A DNA stretch of 64,000 bases from an uncultured Clostridia bacterium (lineage in GTDB: Bacteria > Bacillota > Clostridia > Christensenellales > Borkfalkiaceae). The stretch's first letter is position 1, and each line of letters opens with the position of its first letter. Location of the stretch: NCBI GenBank assembly GCA_947626685.1, contig CANQTD010000003.1, positions 50,246 through 114,245 of the forward strand, in the 5' to 3' direction. The notes under the pieces were generated by a model. That model was not told the origin of the DNA, ran no database searches, and saw nothing but the letters and a program-made list of their open reading frames with translations. Of the stretch, positions 34,025-43,706 are shown piece after piece. Made by a program: the position numbers and the translations under genes.

Positions 34025-35923
34025 TCAGCAACCGCGCATGCCGCCGCCTCCGAATCCGCCGCCTCCGAACCCGCCGTGCCCGTGCACCGAGGCGGAAGGT
34101 CTCGAAAGGAAGGTGCGGGACATGCCGAGCGAGAGGGTGCGGAAAGTATGGTGCCAGAGGATAATGTCGAACACGGGGTCGGAAAAACCGTAGGCATAGC
34201 GCGGGGGCGCGAGGTCGAGCCCCTTGAATTTGTCCGTCCAAGCGTCCGTCACGCCGAGCACCTGCGCGTAGGGCAGAATGTCGTAGTAGAGCTCGGGGTT
34301 CTCTTTGAGCATGGCGCCGATCTTGTCCTTCTCGGTGTAGAGGATGAAGTCGCGGAAGCCGAGAATGTGTCCGAGACGGGCCGCGTACTTCTCCGTGGGA
34401 ATGATCGTGTAGCCCGCGAGCACGCCGAGAACGGACGCCGCGGCGATGAGGATGCAGACGGCGGCGGGCGTCATGGCGGCGCACGGGAAAAAGGAAAACG
34501 CGAAGATGACGATGGAAAGGATCCCCCAAAGGAGACCGATGAGGCGGAACCAAAACGCCTTCTTCCCCCACTTCGGGGCGCGGATGGAGGCGACGCAGGA
34601 GAACCCCGCCCCGCAAGCGAACGCGATCGCGGCAAAGATGAGGGCGGCAAAGTACAGATACCCCCCTCCCACCGCGATGAGGGAATAGACGAGCGGGAGC
34701 GCGCCCAAGAGCAGGGCAAACACGGCGAAAAGGGCGCAGAACACCTTTCCGCGCGTCGCATAGTTGTTGCCCGCGGCGGCGTCCGCCGCCGTCTTGACGG
34801 AGTTCGCCGTCCTGTAAAAGCTGTTCGTCAGTGAGGAGAGGAGCACCTCATCCCCGCTTTGGAAGAGCCCGCGGAAGAAGAGAACGAGATGGGCGGGCGC
34901 GTCCCCGGGGAGTTCGCCCTTTTTGATGAGGGTGGGATTCTCCTCGTCCCCCGAGAGGTCGATATCGAGATACCCTTTCGACGCAAGGTAGAAAACGAGG
35001 GCGCCGAGGTCCTCAGGGTCGATCTTGCCGTCGATGAGCTTGCCCATGAGAAGGGGGTCCATCCCCTCGGGCGCGGTGAGGTTGACCGTCTTGGTCATGA
35101 GCGGCTTCTTACAGCCGAAAATGAGGATGAGGACGGCCGCCGCAAGGACCAAAATCGCGGCGATGAGCGAAACGACGGTACCCATGTCCATGAACGGGCT
35201 TTTCAAAACGCCGTTTCCGAGGGAAAAGCCGAGCGTGATCCCGGGGACGTTCAGGTAGCCGCTCCCGTCCGCAATGTTCGCGCGGAGATCATGGAGGGAA
35301 AGGGCGACCGTCCTTCCCCCGTCCTCTTCGCGGAGCAGGGATCCGACCCCCATTTCGTCGCTTTTCGTGCCGTATCTGCCCGAATAGACTTCGACCGACT
35401 GCGCCGCCGCGGGCAGACGGACGACGGCGGAAAATTCGGCGATATCCGACTGCATGCCGTAGCCGAGCACGTCGAGAGGAAGCATGCCTTGCACTGTGCG
35501 GGCGTGGACGGTGTAGCGGAGCGTGTAGGTGCGCTCCTGCCCCGTCACGACGCCTTCCCCGCGCAGATACCATGAGAGAACATCGGAACTGTCCTTTCGG
35601 AAATAGGGAGAAAAGTCCGCATTGTCGCAGCTTGCCCCGAAGCCCGAATACGTCACGCCGCCGCCGAGCGGGAAGTCGCGGATGATGCCGTGGCTCGAAT
35701 ATCCCGAAAAGCGCACGCGGATGACTTCCGTCGTGCGGACGGTGCAGTCCTTCCCGACGTCCATCTCCACGGAATACGACTCCACAGTGTAGTCGTACGC
35801 CCCCGCCGCGGCCGCCTTGACGGGCGCGTCCGCGGGTACCATGCCCGCGAAGGAGCATATCAAAACGAGAAAGAGCGCCGCGACAAGCAGCGCGGGCCCC
35901 TTTCTCCGAAAGATCGCTTTCAT
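34025..35923 (-). CDS. DUF2207 membrane protein
   Basis: 632 residues. A signal peptide (residues 1-37) leads to an extracellular beta-rich DUF2207 domain (about 40-240), a membrane segment (about 250-272), a cytosolic domain and two or more further helices around 400-460, then a C-terminus of Gly-rich sequence (GHGGFGGGGFGGGGMRGC). It starts 1 nt after the lemA stop. LemA plus a DUF2207 protein is a recurrent pair of unknown function, probably at the cell envelope. Confidence 0.88.
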   Translation of the reverse strand: MKAIFRRKGPALLVAALFLVLICSFAGMVPADAPVKAAAAGAYDYTVESYSVEMDVGKDCTVRTTEVIRVRFSGYSSHGIIRDFPLGGGVTYSGFGASCDNADFSPYFRKDSSDVLSWYLRGEGVVTGQERTYTLRYTVHARTVQGMLPLDVLGYGMQSDIAEFSAVVRLPAAAQSVEVYSGRYGTKSDEMGVGSLLREEDGGRTVALSLHDLRANIADGSGYLNVPGITLGFSLGNGVLKSPFMDMGTVVSLIAAILVLAAAVLILIFGCKKPLMTKTVNLTAPEGMDPLLMGKLIDGKIDPEDLGALVFYLASKGYLDIDLSGDEENPTLIKKGELPGDAPAHLVLFFRGLFQSGDEVLLSSLTNSFYRTANSVKTAADAAAGNNYATRGKVFCALFAVFALLLGALPLVYSLIAVGGGYLYFAALIFAAIAFACGAGFSCVASIRAPKWGKKAFWFRLIGLLWGILSIVIFAFSFFPCAAMTPAAVCILIAAASVLGVLAGYTIIPTEKYAARLGHILGFRDFILYTEKDKIGAMLKENPELYYDILPYAQVLGVTDAWTDKFKGLDLAPPRYAYGFSDPVFDIILWHHTFRTLSLGMSRTFLSRPSASVHGHGGFGGGGFGGGGMRGC

Positions 35924-35924
35924 G

Positions 35925-36530
35925 TTAAAATTCCACTTTGACGTTTTGCCTTTCCTCCGCGCTGTCGAGTTCGAAATAGGCGCGTTTTGTCAGGTGCATC
36001 ATCTTCGCGATGAGGTTGGAGGGGAAGGTCTCGAGCTTGGTATTGAAGGCCTTCACGACGCCGTTGTAATATCTGCGCGCCGCGGAAAGTTCCTCTTCGA
36101 CGCGTTGGAGCTGGCGCTGGAGATCCATGAAATTCGCGTTCGCTTTGAGGTCGGGATAGCTCTCCGTGAGGGCGAACAGCGATTTGAGGGTGCCCGAGAG
36201 CGCGTTTTCCGCGGCAAGTTTGGCGTCCCCCGAAGCGGTCATGGCGGCATTGCGGGCGGCGATCACCCTCTCGAGCGTCTCCGATTCGTGCTTTGCATAC
36301 CCCTTGACCGTCGCGACGAGGTTGGGGATCAGATCGTAGCGTTTTTTGAGGCTGACGTCGATGGTCGCCCACGCCTCTTCGATCTTGTTGCGCAGTTCGA
36401 CGAACTTGTTGCGGCAGACGAGACCCCAGATGAGGAACGCGAGCCCGACCAAGAGCGCGAGAACGAGCACGCCGACCACGACGGCGGCAATGATGATGAG
36501 GACGATCGTCCACCAATTCAATCCTGTCAT
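35925..36530 (-). CDS. lemA: LemA family protein
   Basis: 201 residues: one N-terminal membrane helix (7-36), then the LemA helical bundle with the signature ELRNKIEEAWATIDVSLKKR, YDLIPNLVATVKGYAKHE and YPDLKAN. The mature domain probably faces the outside. First gene of lemA-DUF2207-glpK. Just upstream, near-palindromic GGATATATC/GATATACC (36550-36572) might be a regulatory site. Confidence 0.93.
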   Translation of the reverse strand: MTGLNWWTIVLIIIAAVVVGVLVLALLVGLAFLIWGLVCRNKFVELRNKIEEAWATIDVSLKKRYDLIPNLVATVKGYAKHESETLERVIAARNAAMTASGDAKLAAENALSGTLKSLFALTESYPDLKANANFMDLQRQLQRVEEELSAARRYYNGVVKAFNTKLETFPSNLIAKMMHLTKRAYFELDSAEERQNVKVEF

Positions 36531-36602
36531 TTTTATCTATCTCCTTTGGGATATATCGGTTATGATATACCCCGAATTTCACAAAACGAAACAGGGAACG
36601 CC

Positions 36603-37445
36603 TTACAGGTTGCCCAAGATCGTGCGGTAGATGGCGGTGTCCGCGGGGTTGAAGGTGTTGAAGATCACCTTGACGGGGTACCCGCGCCTGAGCTTCCAGT
36701 TGACGACGGCACCCGTCGCGATCTCGGCGGCGGCGTCGGACGGGAAGTTGAACACGCCCGTCCCGATGCAGCAGAAGGCGACCGTTCCGATGGAGAGCTC
36801 CTCGGCAAGGTCGAGGCAGGAAATGTAGCAGGAACGGAGCTGGGCGCGCTGCTGTTCGGTGAGTTCCCTCCCCACGCGCGGCCCCACGGTGTGGAACACA
36901 TACTTTGCGGGGAGATTGTAGGCGCGGGTGACGCGGGCGTTTCCGCACTCCTCCTCATGCCCGAGCGTGGAGATGATGCGGCGGCAATCGGCGCGCAGCT
37001 GCATGCCCGCGGCGGAGTGGATGAGATTGTCGATGCAGTTGTGCCCCGGAATGAGGCAGCCGATGAGGGACGAATTGCCCGAGTTCACGATGGCGTCGGC
37101 GGCGAGCCGCGTGATGTCCCCCTCCCAGAGAGCGATGTCGTAGGGTCCGAACGAAAATTCCTGCGGAGAGACGATCTTGCGCTCCACGCTCTCCGTCCAG
37201 AATAAACTGTCTTGCAAGGCGAGAATGTCGGGCGGAATGGGAAGCGGGTCGCGCGCGCTCATCGCCTCGCGGATGAGACTGCGCTTCTTTTCGTACGACG
37301 CCGAAAACGCCGCGATGACCCCTCTCTCGCGGAGGAGAAAGCGAAGCAATTTATCGCATGCCTCCGACTTTTCCTCCTCGCCGAGCAGGGCGGGGCGGGG
37401 ATAGGGCGTGAGGTCGATCGCGTTTCTGTATTCTTCAAGTCCCAT
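36603..37445 (-). CDS. Zinc-dependent macrodomain protein (ADP-ribosyl hydrolase type)
   Basis: 280 residues. An N-terminal helical region of about 85 residues is followed by a macrodomain: GDITRLAADAIVNSGNSSLIGC, then IPGHNCIDNLIHSAAGMQLR with the Cys and His typical of the zinc-containing subgroup, and CIGTGVFNFPSD at the ribose loop. Members remove ADP-ribose from proteins, often in operons with a sirtuin and a lipoylated GcvH-like protein. Neither partner is present here, so its target is unknown. GGGAGC precedes the ATG. Confidence 0.9.
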   Translation of the reverse strand: MGLEEYRNAIDLTPYPRPALLGEEEKSEACDKLLRFLLRERGVIAAFSASYEKKRSLIREAMSARDPLPIPPDILALQDSLFWTESVERKIVSPQEFSFGPYDIALWEGDITRLAADAIVNSGNSSLIGCLIPGHNCIDNLIHSAAGMQLRADCRRIISTLGHEEECGNARVTRAYNLPAKYVFHTVGPRVGRELTEQQRAQLRSCYISCLDLAEELSIGTVAFCCIGTGVFNFPSDAAAEIATGAVVNWKLRRGYPVKVIFNTFNPADTAIYRTILGNL

Positions 37446-37474
37446 AGATCAAGCTCCCATCGTGTGGTATCCTT

Positions 37475-37503
37475 ATCATATCATGATTATGCGGAAATTT
37501 CAA
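37475..37503 (-). promoter_or_regulatory. Macrodomain gene promoter
   Basis: On the minus strand TTGAAA, 17-bp spacer, TATGAT, with a leader of about 25 nt. Confidence 0.7.
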
Positions 37504-37561
37504 GCGCATCGGCGGATTCCGTGCGATTTGCCGCGAAATTTTTTTTGAATGCGCAAATGGT

Positions 37562-37590
37562 TTGCATTTCCGCGGAAAATCCGCTATACT
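37562..37590 (+). promoter_or_regulatory. Promoter placing the start at the initiation codon
   Basis: TTGCAT (37562-37567), 17-bp spacer, TATACT (37585-37590), then six bases and the ATG at 37597. The transcript should begin at or next to the A of ATG. Confidence 0.65.
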
Positions 37591-37596
37591 GAAAGC

Positions 37597-38112
37597 ATGA
37601 AAGATCAACCGCGGGACGACGCCCGCTTTCCCTTCAAATTTTCTCCGCTCATGATCGTGCTCTGCGCGGCGGGGTTTATCCTCTCCGCCGCCTGCATCGC
37701 GCTCACGAGCTGGCAGCTCGCCGCCTTTTTGCGCGGAAGCGACATTTCCTCCGTCTACGATTGGCTGAAATTCGCCCTTCTCTATCTCGTGAGCCTGCTG
37801 CTCATCGTCTTGCTTGCCGCCATGCTCATCCGCTCGCAGTACGTTCTGACCGAAAGCTCGCTCATCATGCAGTTCGGACTCATCCGCCAAAAATACGAGC
37901 TGGGTAAGATCGTCTCCGTCCACCTCTTCCGCGGCTCGGGCAGGCTCGCCGTCTATTTCGACGATTTTAAGACGAACTACGTCTTTATCGTCGTGAAGGC
38001 TTCGCTGTACGACGATTTTATCCGCGAACTCACCTCCCGCAACGAAAAGATCGCGTTTACGTTCTCCTCTCCCGAAGAGGAGGCCGAGGTGAAGAAAAAG
38101 CCGCGGAAATAG
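37597..38112 (+). CDS. Two-helix membrane protein with PH-like domain
   Basis: 171 residues: two membrane helices (about 19-45 and 62-88), then a C-terminal domain of about 75 residues (YVLTESSLIMQFGLIRQKYELGKIVSVHLFRGSG) that looks like a bacterial PH (YyaB/bPH-type) domain. A lysine-rich end. Function unknown. The start at 37597 is chosen because the promoter -10 ends six bases before it; the earlier in-frame ATG lies upstream of the promoter. No Shine-Dalgarno, so a leaderless mRNA is likely. Confidence 0.75.
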   Translation: MKDQPRDDARFPFKFSPLMIVLCAAGFILSAACIALTSWQLAAFLRGSDISSVYDWLKFALLYLVSLLLIVLLAAMLIRSQYVLTESSLIMQFGLIRQKYELGKIVSVHLFRGSGRLAVYFDDFKTNYVFIVVKASLYDDFIRELTSRNEKIAFTFSSPEEEAEVKKKPRK

Positions 38113-38665
38113 AGGATAGTACGCATCTTGCCCACCCCTCGAGGGGGAGCCGAGTAAGGCTTCCCCCCGTGGGGGGAAGCTCCCGCGGAGCGGGTGATGA
38201 GGGGTTTTGAACCCCTTTCGGCACTTTGTGCCACTTTCTCGGGCAAGTAGAACCTTGCCCTCGGTCACCGTTCGCGCCTTCCGATGCGCTCACTCACCGC
38301 AAAAACGCCGCGAAAAGCGCACTGTGCTTTTCGCAAGGAATGCGTTTTGCGACCCCAAAGGGGACAGCAAGGCACCCCCTCAGTCCGCAATGCGGACAGC
38401 TCCCCCTCAAGGGGGAGCCGAGAGGGTTGGTGCACGGACAGCTCCCCCTCAAGGGGGAGCCGAGGCACGCCCTCATACCGAGGCGAAGCCGAGTGTATCT
38501 TTAAGATTCACTCACCCCTTCGGGGTTCGGAATGAGGACACCCCTTCAGTCACTTCGTGACAGCTCCCCCTCAAGGGGGAGCCGAGAGGGTTGGTGCGCG
38601 GACAGCTCCCCCTCAAGGGGGAGCCGAGAGCTCGCGGAGCAGCAAAAGCGGAGGAACGAATGGCG
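38113..38665. repeat. Intergenic repeat cluster between the PH-like gene and degV
   Basis: About 550 bases with no gene. In order: GGCTTCCCCCC..GGGGGGAAGC hairpin (38158-38180), the 158-bp composite repeat, then four units of CAGCTCCCCCTCAAGGGGG (about 38397, 38440, 38560, 38603) spaced irregularly, with a CTTTAAGAT block in the middle. Irregular spacing and palindromic units exclude a CRISPR array. Confidence 0.75.
38211..38368 (+). repeat. 158-bp composite repeat, copy 2
   Basis: Partner of 19687-19844, same orientation, three mismatches. High identity over 158 bp of non-coding sequence 18.5 kb apart implies recent duplication or gene conversion. Confidence 0.8.
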
Positions 38666-38693
38666 CTCCCCCGCTTTTTGGTTGCATTGATCG

Positions 38694-39566
38694 TTACCTG
38701 TGTTCGCCCCTGAAAAAGACCGCAAGGGTGCCCGCGCCCGAATGGGTGCCGATGACGGGGCCAATGTCGCTCACGAAGATCTCCCGCTCGCCGAAACTGT
38801 TTTGGATGAGCCCGATGAGATAATTCACGTCGCCGATGCAGTCGCCGTGGCTGATGAAGATGGGATCGTCCTCTCCGAGCGTGGCGAGCGACTTCATCTT
38901 ATCGACGAGTGCGGAAATGGACTTCTTGCGCCCCATCGCCTTTCCGATATTGATGAGGTGCCCCGCATCGTCGACATGCAGAACGGGCTTGATCTTGAGC
39001 ACCGTCCCCACGAACGCCGTCGTCTTGGAGACGCGCCCGCCCCGTTTGAGGTGGTAGAGATCTTCCACCGTGAAGAAGTGGCACATGTGCGGAACAAGGC
39101 TCCTCGCGTATGCGGCCGTCTCTTCGAGGGTCGCGCCCGCGTCCGCCTTTTTCACGACGTAATCGACGAGCAGCCCCTGTCCGAGAGACGCGCAGAGCGA
39201 ATCCACGACCTCGATCTTCGACGCAGGATACCTCTCCATGATCTCCTTTGCCGCGATCTGATAGCTGTTGCAAGTTCCCGAGAGCCCCGAGGAGAACGCG
39301 ATCACGAGCACGTCCTCGCCTTTTGCCGCATGCGCTTCGAAGTGCGCGCGCGCCTGCTCAGGGGTCGCCTGAAACGTCTTGGGCATCGAGCCGCCGCGGA
39401 GCTTCGCGTAGAATTCCCCGACGTCCATCGAACCGCCCTCCTCTCCACCGTAGAGCGTGCCGTCCATCGTGAATCCGAGCGGGATCTCCTCCAAACCGTG
39501 CTCGGCATAGTAGCTTGCGGGGAGATCGCTCCCCGTATCGGTGATGATAGAAAACTTCCTTTCCAT
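38694..39566 (-). CDS. DegV family fatty-acid-binding protein
   Basis: 290 residues. DegV fold with the TDTGSDLP start (10-17), the SSGLSGT lipid-carboxylate loop (92-98), and the C-terminal GPVIGTHSGAGTLAVFF. Family members bind a fatty acid and can serve as FakB, presenting it to the FakA kinase; no fakA is nearby. It has its own promoter just after minE. Confidence 0.93.
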   Translation of the reverse strand: MERKFSIITDTGSDLPASYYAEHGLEEIPLGFTMDGTLYGGEEGGSMDVGEFYAKLRGGSMPKTFQATPEQARAHFEAHAAKGEDVLVIAFSSGLSGTCNSYQIAAKEIMERYPASKIEVVDSLCASLGQGLLVDYVVKKADAGATLEETAAYARSLVPHMCHFFTVEDLYHLKRGGRVSKTTAFVGTVLKIKPVLHVDDAGHLINIGKAMGRKKSISALVDKMKSLATLGEDDPIFISHGDCIGDVNYLIGLIQNSFGEREIFVSDIGPVIGTHSGAGTLAVFFRGEHR

Positions 39567-39615
39567 GATTTGCCTCCTGTAATATGAGGCGTTACCCAGC
39601 CGCCCGAGTATGATA

Positions 39616-39644
39616 AGTTTACCATGAAATGTTCATTTTGTCAA
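39616..39644 (-). promoter_or_regulatory. degV-family gene promoter
   Basis: On the minus strand TTGACA, 17-bp spacer, TAAACT, about 50 nt upstream of the ATG and 20 nt past the minE stop. Confidence 0.75.
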
Positions 39645-39663
39645 CGTCTGAACGGTTAAAAAA

Positions 39664-39888
39664 TCATGGAATTACGGTGAAATTTTTTGCGCGGACCATG
39701 CGGAACGAAAAGAGGACTTCCTTCCCCTTTGCGTCGCGGCGAAGGGTGAGCGAGAAGCCGCCGTCCGTCTCGAAATACTCCTCCGCGACCCTCTTGAAAT
39801 CGCGCAGGGCCGCCTTGCGCGACGGTTCGCTCATCTCCTCTTTGTCCTGTTCGAGAATGCGCTCGAGACGCATGCGGTCGCCCGTCAT
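39664..39888 (-). CDS. minE: Cell division topological specificity factor MinE
   Basis: 74 residues. It lies in a short frame that overlaps the minD stop by ATGA. The N-terminal RMRLERILEQDKEE and the later basic/aliphatic pattern (LRDFKRVAEEYFETDGGFSLTLRRDAKGKEVLFSF) match MinE's anti-MinCD helix and beta-rich topological domain. Short and divergent, but position after minD settles it. It would drive MinD oscillation; minC is not in this window. Confidence 0.85.
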   Translation of the reverse strand: MTGDRMRLERILEQDKEEMSEPSRKAALRDFKRVAEEYFETDGGFSLTLRRDAKGKEVLFSFRMVRAKNFTVIP

Positions 39889-40625
39889 CCCCTTCTCCCC
39901 CATGCCGCGAACAGGCTCTGCCCCCTCTCTTCGCCGTCCTTTGCGAGCAGGGCGTCCGCGAGCCTGCGGAAGGGTCTGCTGCGGTCGGCCGTCCCCGCGA
40001 GAGAGAGCTGTTCCTCTTCGGGGATCGCCGCGAGAACGGGCAGACGAAGCGCGACCGCGATCTCCTCGGGGGAAAAGACCGCGCCCCGCCGCACGAGCTC
40101 CTTCTTCACAAAATTGACGATGAGGGAGACTTTGCCGAGGCGAAAGCCCTGCAGCATGCCCGAGACGCGGTCGGCGTCCCGCATGGAAGAGATGCTCGGC
40201 GTGGTGACGAGGAGGGCTTCTTCGGCGCAGGACGCGGCCCGCACGAACCCCTCGCCCACCCCTGCGGGAGAGTCGAGGAAGATGAAATCGAATTGCGGGG
40301 AAAGCGCGTCGAGCACGAGGCGGAGCGCCTGCGGGGAGATGTATTTTTCGGGCACGCGGTTGCTCGATACAATGTAGAGCGTGGGAAAGCGCGGGTGGCG
40401 TATCAGGGTCTGCCTCGCGCGGCAGCTCCCCTCGACGGCGTCGATGAGGTCGTACGTCGCGAGATTCTCCATGCCGAACATGACGTCGACGTTGTTGAGC
40501 CCGAAGTCGAAGTCGGCGACGAGCACGCGGCTCCCCCGCTTTGCGAGCTGGATGGCGGCGTTGCAGCAGACGGTCGTCTTTCCCACGCCCCCTTTGCCCG
40601 AAGTGACCACGATCTTTCTTGCCAT
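39885..40625 (-). CDS. minD: Septum site-determining ATPase MinD
   Basis: 246 residues, deviant Walker A GKGGVGKTT (10-18) of the ParA/MinD family, FDFGLNNVDVMFG, and FIFLDSPAGVG for the Walker B. The C-terminus (SLFAAWGRRG) is a short amphipathic tail that would target the membrane. Start at 40625 with AAGGAGGG upstream. It overlaps minE. Confidence 0.95.
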   Translation of the reverse strand: MARKIVVTSGKGGVGKTTVCCNAAIQLAKRGSRVLVADFDFGLNNVDVMFGMENLATYDLIDAVEGSCRARQTLIRHPRFPTLYIVSSNRVPEKYISPQALRLVLDALSPQFDFIFLDSPAGVGEGFVRAASCAEEALLVTTPSISSMRDADRVSGMLQGFRLGKVSLIVNFVKKELVRRGAVFSPEEIAVALRLPVLAAIPEEEQLSLAGTADRSRPFRRLADALLAKDGEERGQSLFAAWGRRG

Positions 40626-40712
40626 GTTTGCCCTCCTTTCCGATATGACCCATGATAGCACGCGCACGGGACACGATTTCGGGAAGTTTGGACGAATTGC
40701 GTCGGATCATGG

Positions 40713-40739
40713 AAAAACCGCGGCAAGCCGCGGTTTTTT
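40713..40739 (-). terminator. Bidirectional terminator after the microprotein gene
   Basis: An 11-bp stem AAAAACCGCGG/CCGCGGTTTTT with a 4-nt loop, directly after the microprotein stop. Confidence 0.75.
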
Positions 40740-40814
40740 CTACTTTTTCATCAGGTCTTTGAGATATTGCTCGTATTCCTCGTCTGTGAGTTTTTTGACC
40801 TTCTTCTTCGCCAT
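40740..40814 (-). CDS. 24-residue charged microprotein
   Basis: A very short frame with a strong ribosome-binding site (GAGGTGAAGT then ATG) placed between the MacB-like gene (68 nt upstream) and a terminator. The peptide starts MAKKKVKKLTDEEYEQY and ends in lysines: basic ends with an acidic, tyrosine-containing helix. Good Shine-Dalgarno, operon position and the terminator immediately at the stop argue that it is translated. Function unknown; it may assist the transporter or be a small cytosolic helix. Confidence 0.6.
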   Translation of the reverse strand: MAKKKVKKLTDEEYEQYLKDLMKK

Positions 40815-40882
40815 ACTTCACCTCGAAAGATAGGATACGCTAAGTATGGGCGTTCCTTGCGGGAAATATTCGGGGGGGAAGG

Positions 40883-43654
40883 TCACTCCGTTCTGAGCGC
40901 GATGACGGGATCCTTTCTCGCCGCCGCCTGAGCGGGGATGAGCCCCGAGATGAGGGTGAGCACGACGCTGACGACGACCATGATGAACGCCGTGAGCGGG
41001 GGCAGGGTCGCGATGCCCGCGATGCCCGAGAGCGAGAAGATGATGAGCGAGATGATCCACGAAAGGAGATAGGACACCCCGATGCCGATGAGCCCCGCCG
41101 TGAGACCGATGATGAAGGTCTCCGCGTTGAAGAGGTTGCGGATATCCTTCTTCCGCGCGCCGAGACTTCGGAGAACGCCGATCTCCTTGATGCGCTCGAC
41201 GACGGAGACGTAGGTGATGATGCCGATCATGACCGAGGAGACGATGAGAGAGATCGCCGTGAACGCCACGAGGACGTAGGTGATGACGTCGAGGATGGTC
41301 TGCATCATGCCCATCAGAATGCCCACCGTGTCGTTATAGGTGATCCTGTCCTGCTCCTCGCAGGTGTCGTTCCACGCGTCGAGATAGGCGAGCAGGTCCT
41401 CTTTGGCGTCGAAGTCGCGCGGGTAGAGGCTGATCTGCATGGGCCTGTCGCTCCCGCCCACGGTGCGGATGACGGAATCCGGCATAAAGGTGACATAGAA
41501 CATGCCGAAATCGGTGTAGTTCTCGTTGAGGTGGCTGCACGGCGAGAAGTAGCAGTTTGCGTTGCGGAGCTGTTCGAGATAGGGCAGATAGCTATCGGGG
41601 ACGGTGATGCCCAACTGTTCGAGCCTATCGGGGTCGAAAAGCTGCGAGGGGACCTTTCCCTCTTCTTCCGAGAGCCATTTGACGATCTCGCTCTCCTTGT
41701 TCATGGCGATGTACTCTTCGACCGTCGCCTCCGTGAGGTTGAGCCCCTCCGTGAGGCAGCCGTAGGTAAAGTTGCTCTTGAGGCGCAGGATGCCCGAGAC
41801 CGTGATCTCGATCCCCTCCTCCCCGTTCACGGCGAGGTCGTCCCTCTGCCCCTTGTAGTTGAAGGGATACCCTCCCGCCATCGAGGACATAAAGCCGTAG
41901 TAGTCCGCGTTTTTCGTGTAGACGGCGTCGTTGCCGTACAGAACGTACTTCTTGCCGACGATATCGGCAAAGTCGAGCTTAGATGTCCGCTCGTCGTCCT
42001 CCGTCCCCACGATGAAGGGGGAGATGAACTGCTCTTCGGAGATCATGCCGAGCTGGGCGACCGTCATGTCGAGGATCTCGTTGTTCGACCCGACGACGAG
42101 CACCGCCTCGTGGATATTTTTTGGGAAGGTGCCCTCGATGACGTCGTACTGCGAGAGGACGTATTCGGCGTAGTCGCCCGCGGCAAAGTCGTCGGTGCCG
42201 GGCATCTTGTTGACGACGTCCGTGAACATGCTCGTGTACGGGAGCAAGCTGGCGTATTCGTTGTCCGTCTTGGTCTGCAATTCGTTGAGATAGTCCTCGG
42301 TGAGCTGGGAGACGGAATAGTAGCGGGTCTCCTCGGGGGAGACCGTCTCGCCCAAGACCTTGTCTGTATATTTGATGTTGCCCCAATCCACTTCCATGAA
42401 CAGATTGTCGCCGATGGTCGCGCCGTAGTTGTATTGCACGGCGTAGACGAGCGCGGGGTCGATGTCCTCGATGTATTCGAGATATTTGTCGGAGAGGTTA
42501 TTGGTGACGGACATGCCCCGTGCGAGCCCCGTGAGGAAGGAGTTGATGTAGACTTTATCCTGGAGCTCCGATAGGTCGGGCATATCGGCCGTGGAATTCA
42601 TCGCGTTCATGACGGAGCTGATATCGAAGGTGCTCTCCGAAATATGCAGGGGATAGTAGGAGAGCATATCCTCTTCGGTGTGGCGGATATAGGCGTTGAA
42701 GCCGCTCGAGAGCGCAAGGACGAGGCAGACGCTGATGATGCCGATGCTCCCCGCGGCGGAGGTGAGGAACGTCCTCCCCTTTTTGGTGAGCAGGTTCCTG
42801 AACGAGAGGGCGAGCGCCATTCCGAAGCTCATCTTGGCGCGTTCCTTCGTCTTTTTCGCCTCTTGCGGTGCGTTCCCCGCGTTTCCTATATAGGGATCGG
42901 AATCGGACTCCACGAGCCCGTCTTTGAGGCGGACGATACGGGAGGCGTACTGCTCCGCGAGCTCGCCGTTGTGGGTGACCATGATGACGAGCTTTTCCTT
43001 CGCGATCTCCTTGATGAGCTCCATGACCTCGACGCTCGTCTTGGAGTCGAGCGCGCCCGTCGGTTCGTCGGCGAGCAGAATGTCGGGGTTGTTGACAATG
43101 GCGCGGGCGATCGCGACGCGCTGCATCTGGCCGCCCGAGAGCTGGTTGGGGCGCTTGTCGATCTCACCCGCGAGCCCCACCCGTTCGAGCGCGCGCTTTG
43201 CGCGCCTGCGGCGTTCCGCCTTGCCGATGCCCGCGATCGTAAGCGCGAGTTCGACGTTGCCGAGCACCGTCTGGTGGGGAATGAGGTTGTAGGTCTGGAA
43301 GATGAAGCCGATGCGGTGGTTGCGGTACACGTCCCAATCGCGCGACTTGTACTTCTTCGTGGACTTGCCCTGAATGGTGAGGTCGCCCGAGGTGTATTTG
43401 TCGAGCCCGCCGATGATGTTGAGCAGCGTCGTCTTGCCGCAGCCGCTCTGCCCGAGTACGCACACGAATTCGCTCTTGCGGAATTCGAGGCTCACGCCTT
43501 TGAGCGCGTGCACCGCGCCCGAGGCGACTTTGTAGTCTTTCTTGATATTCGTCAGTTTGAGGAGCGCCCTTTCGCGAGGCAGCGGCGCGCCGCAGTGCGG
43601 GCAGAACTTCGCGCCGTTCCAGCACTGCGTTCCGCAATGGCGGCAATATGTCAT
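40883..43654 (-). CDS. Zinc-ribbon / MacB-like ABC transporter fusion
   Basis: 923 residues in one chain. Residues 4-21 are a zinc ribbon (Cys4, Cys7, Cys18, Cys21). Residues 31-250 are a MacB/LolD-type ATPase: Walker [10 protein letters not shown] (67-75), [14 protein letters not shown] and [11 protein letters not shown]. Then a membrane helix (about 285-310), a large extracytoplasmic domain of about 480 residues, and three C-terminal FtsX helices (about 795-905). Such exporters act in antibiotic or peptide efflux or envelope stress. The zinc ribbon is an unusual addition to the ATPase. It follows marR by 52 nt, so expression is probably under that repressor. Confidence 0.9.
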   Translation of the reverse strand: MTYCRHCGTQCWNGAKFCPHCGAPLPRERALLKLTNIKKDYKVASGAVHALKGVSLEFRKSEFVCVLGQSGCGKTTLLNIIGGLDKYTSGDLTIQGKSTKKYKSRDWDVYRNHRIGFIFQTYNLIPHQTVLGNVELALTIAGIGKAERRRRAKRALERVGLAGEIDKRPNQLSGGQMQRVAIARAIVNNPDILLADEPTGALDSKTSVEVMELIKEIAKEKLVIMVTHNGELAEQYASRIVRLKDGLVESDSDPYIGNAGNAPQEAKKTKERAKMSFGMALALSFRNLLTKKGRTFLTSAAGSIGIISVCLVLALSSGFNAYIRHTEEDMLSYYPLHISESTFDISSVMNAMNSTADMPDLSELQDKVYINSFLTGLARGMSVTNNLSDKYLEYIEDIDPALVYAVQYNYGATIGDNLFMEVDWGNIKYTDKVLGETVSPEETRYYSVSQLTEDYLNELQTKTDNEYASLLPYTSMFTDVVNKMPGTDDFAAGDYAEYVLSQYDVIEGTFPKNIHEAVLVVGSNNEILDMTVAQLGMISEEQFISPFIVGTEDDERTSKLDFADIVGKKYVLYGNDAVYTKNADYYGFMSSMAGGYPFNYKGQRDDLAVNGEEGIEITVSGILRLKSNFTYGCLTEGLNLTEATVEEYIAMNKESEIVKWLSEEEGKVPSQLFDPDRLEQLGITVPDSYLPYLEQLRNANCYFSPCSHLNENYTDFGMFYVTFMPDSVIRTVGGSDRPMQISLYPRDFDAKEDLLAYLDAWNDTCEEQDRITYNDTVGILMGMMQTILDVITYVLVAFTAISLIVSSVMIGIITYVSVVERIKEIGVLRSLGARKKDIRNLFNAETFIIGLTAGLIGIGVSYLLSWIISLIIFSLSGIAGIATLPPLTAFIMVVVSVVLTLISGLIPAQAAARKDPVIALRTE

Positions 43655-43706
43655 ATCGTTCTCCTTATATCGGTTGCGTTTCCGCGGCGTGCGGAATCGT
43701 TTCTTT

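Noticed and set aside
38380..38630. Repeated CAGCTCCCCCTCAAGGGGG units as a possible CRISPR array
   Set aside because: Units are palindromic, irregularly spaced, present singly in many gaps, and the intervals are themselves repeated modules. No cas gene is present.
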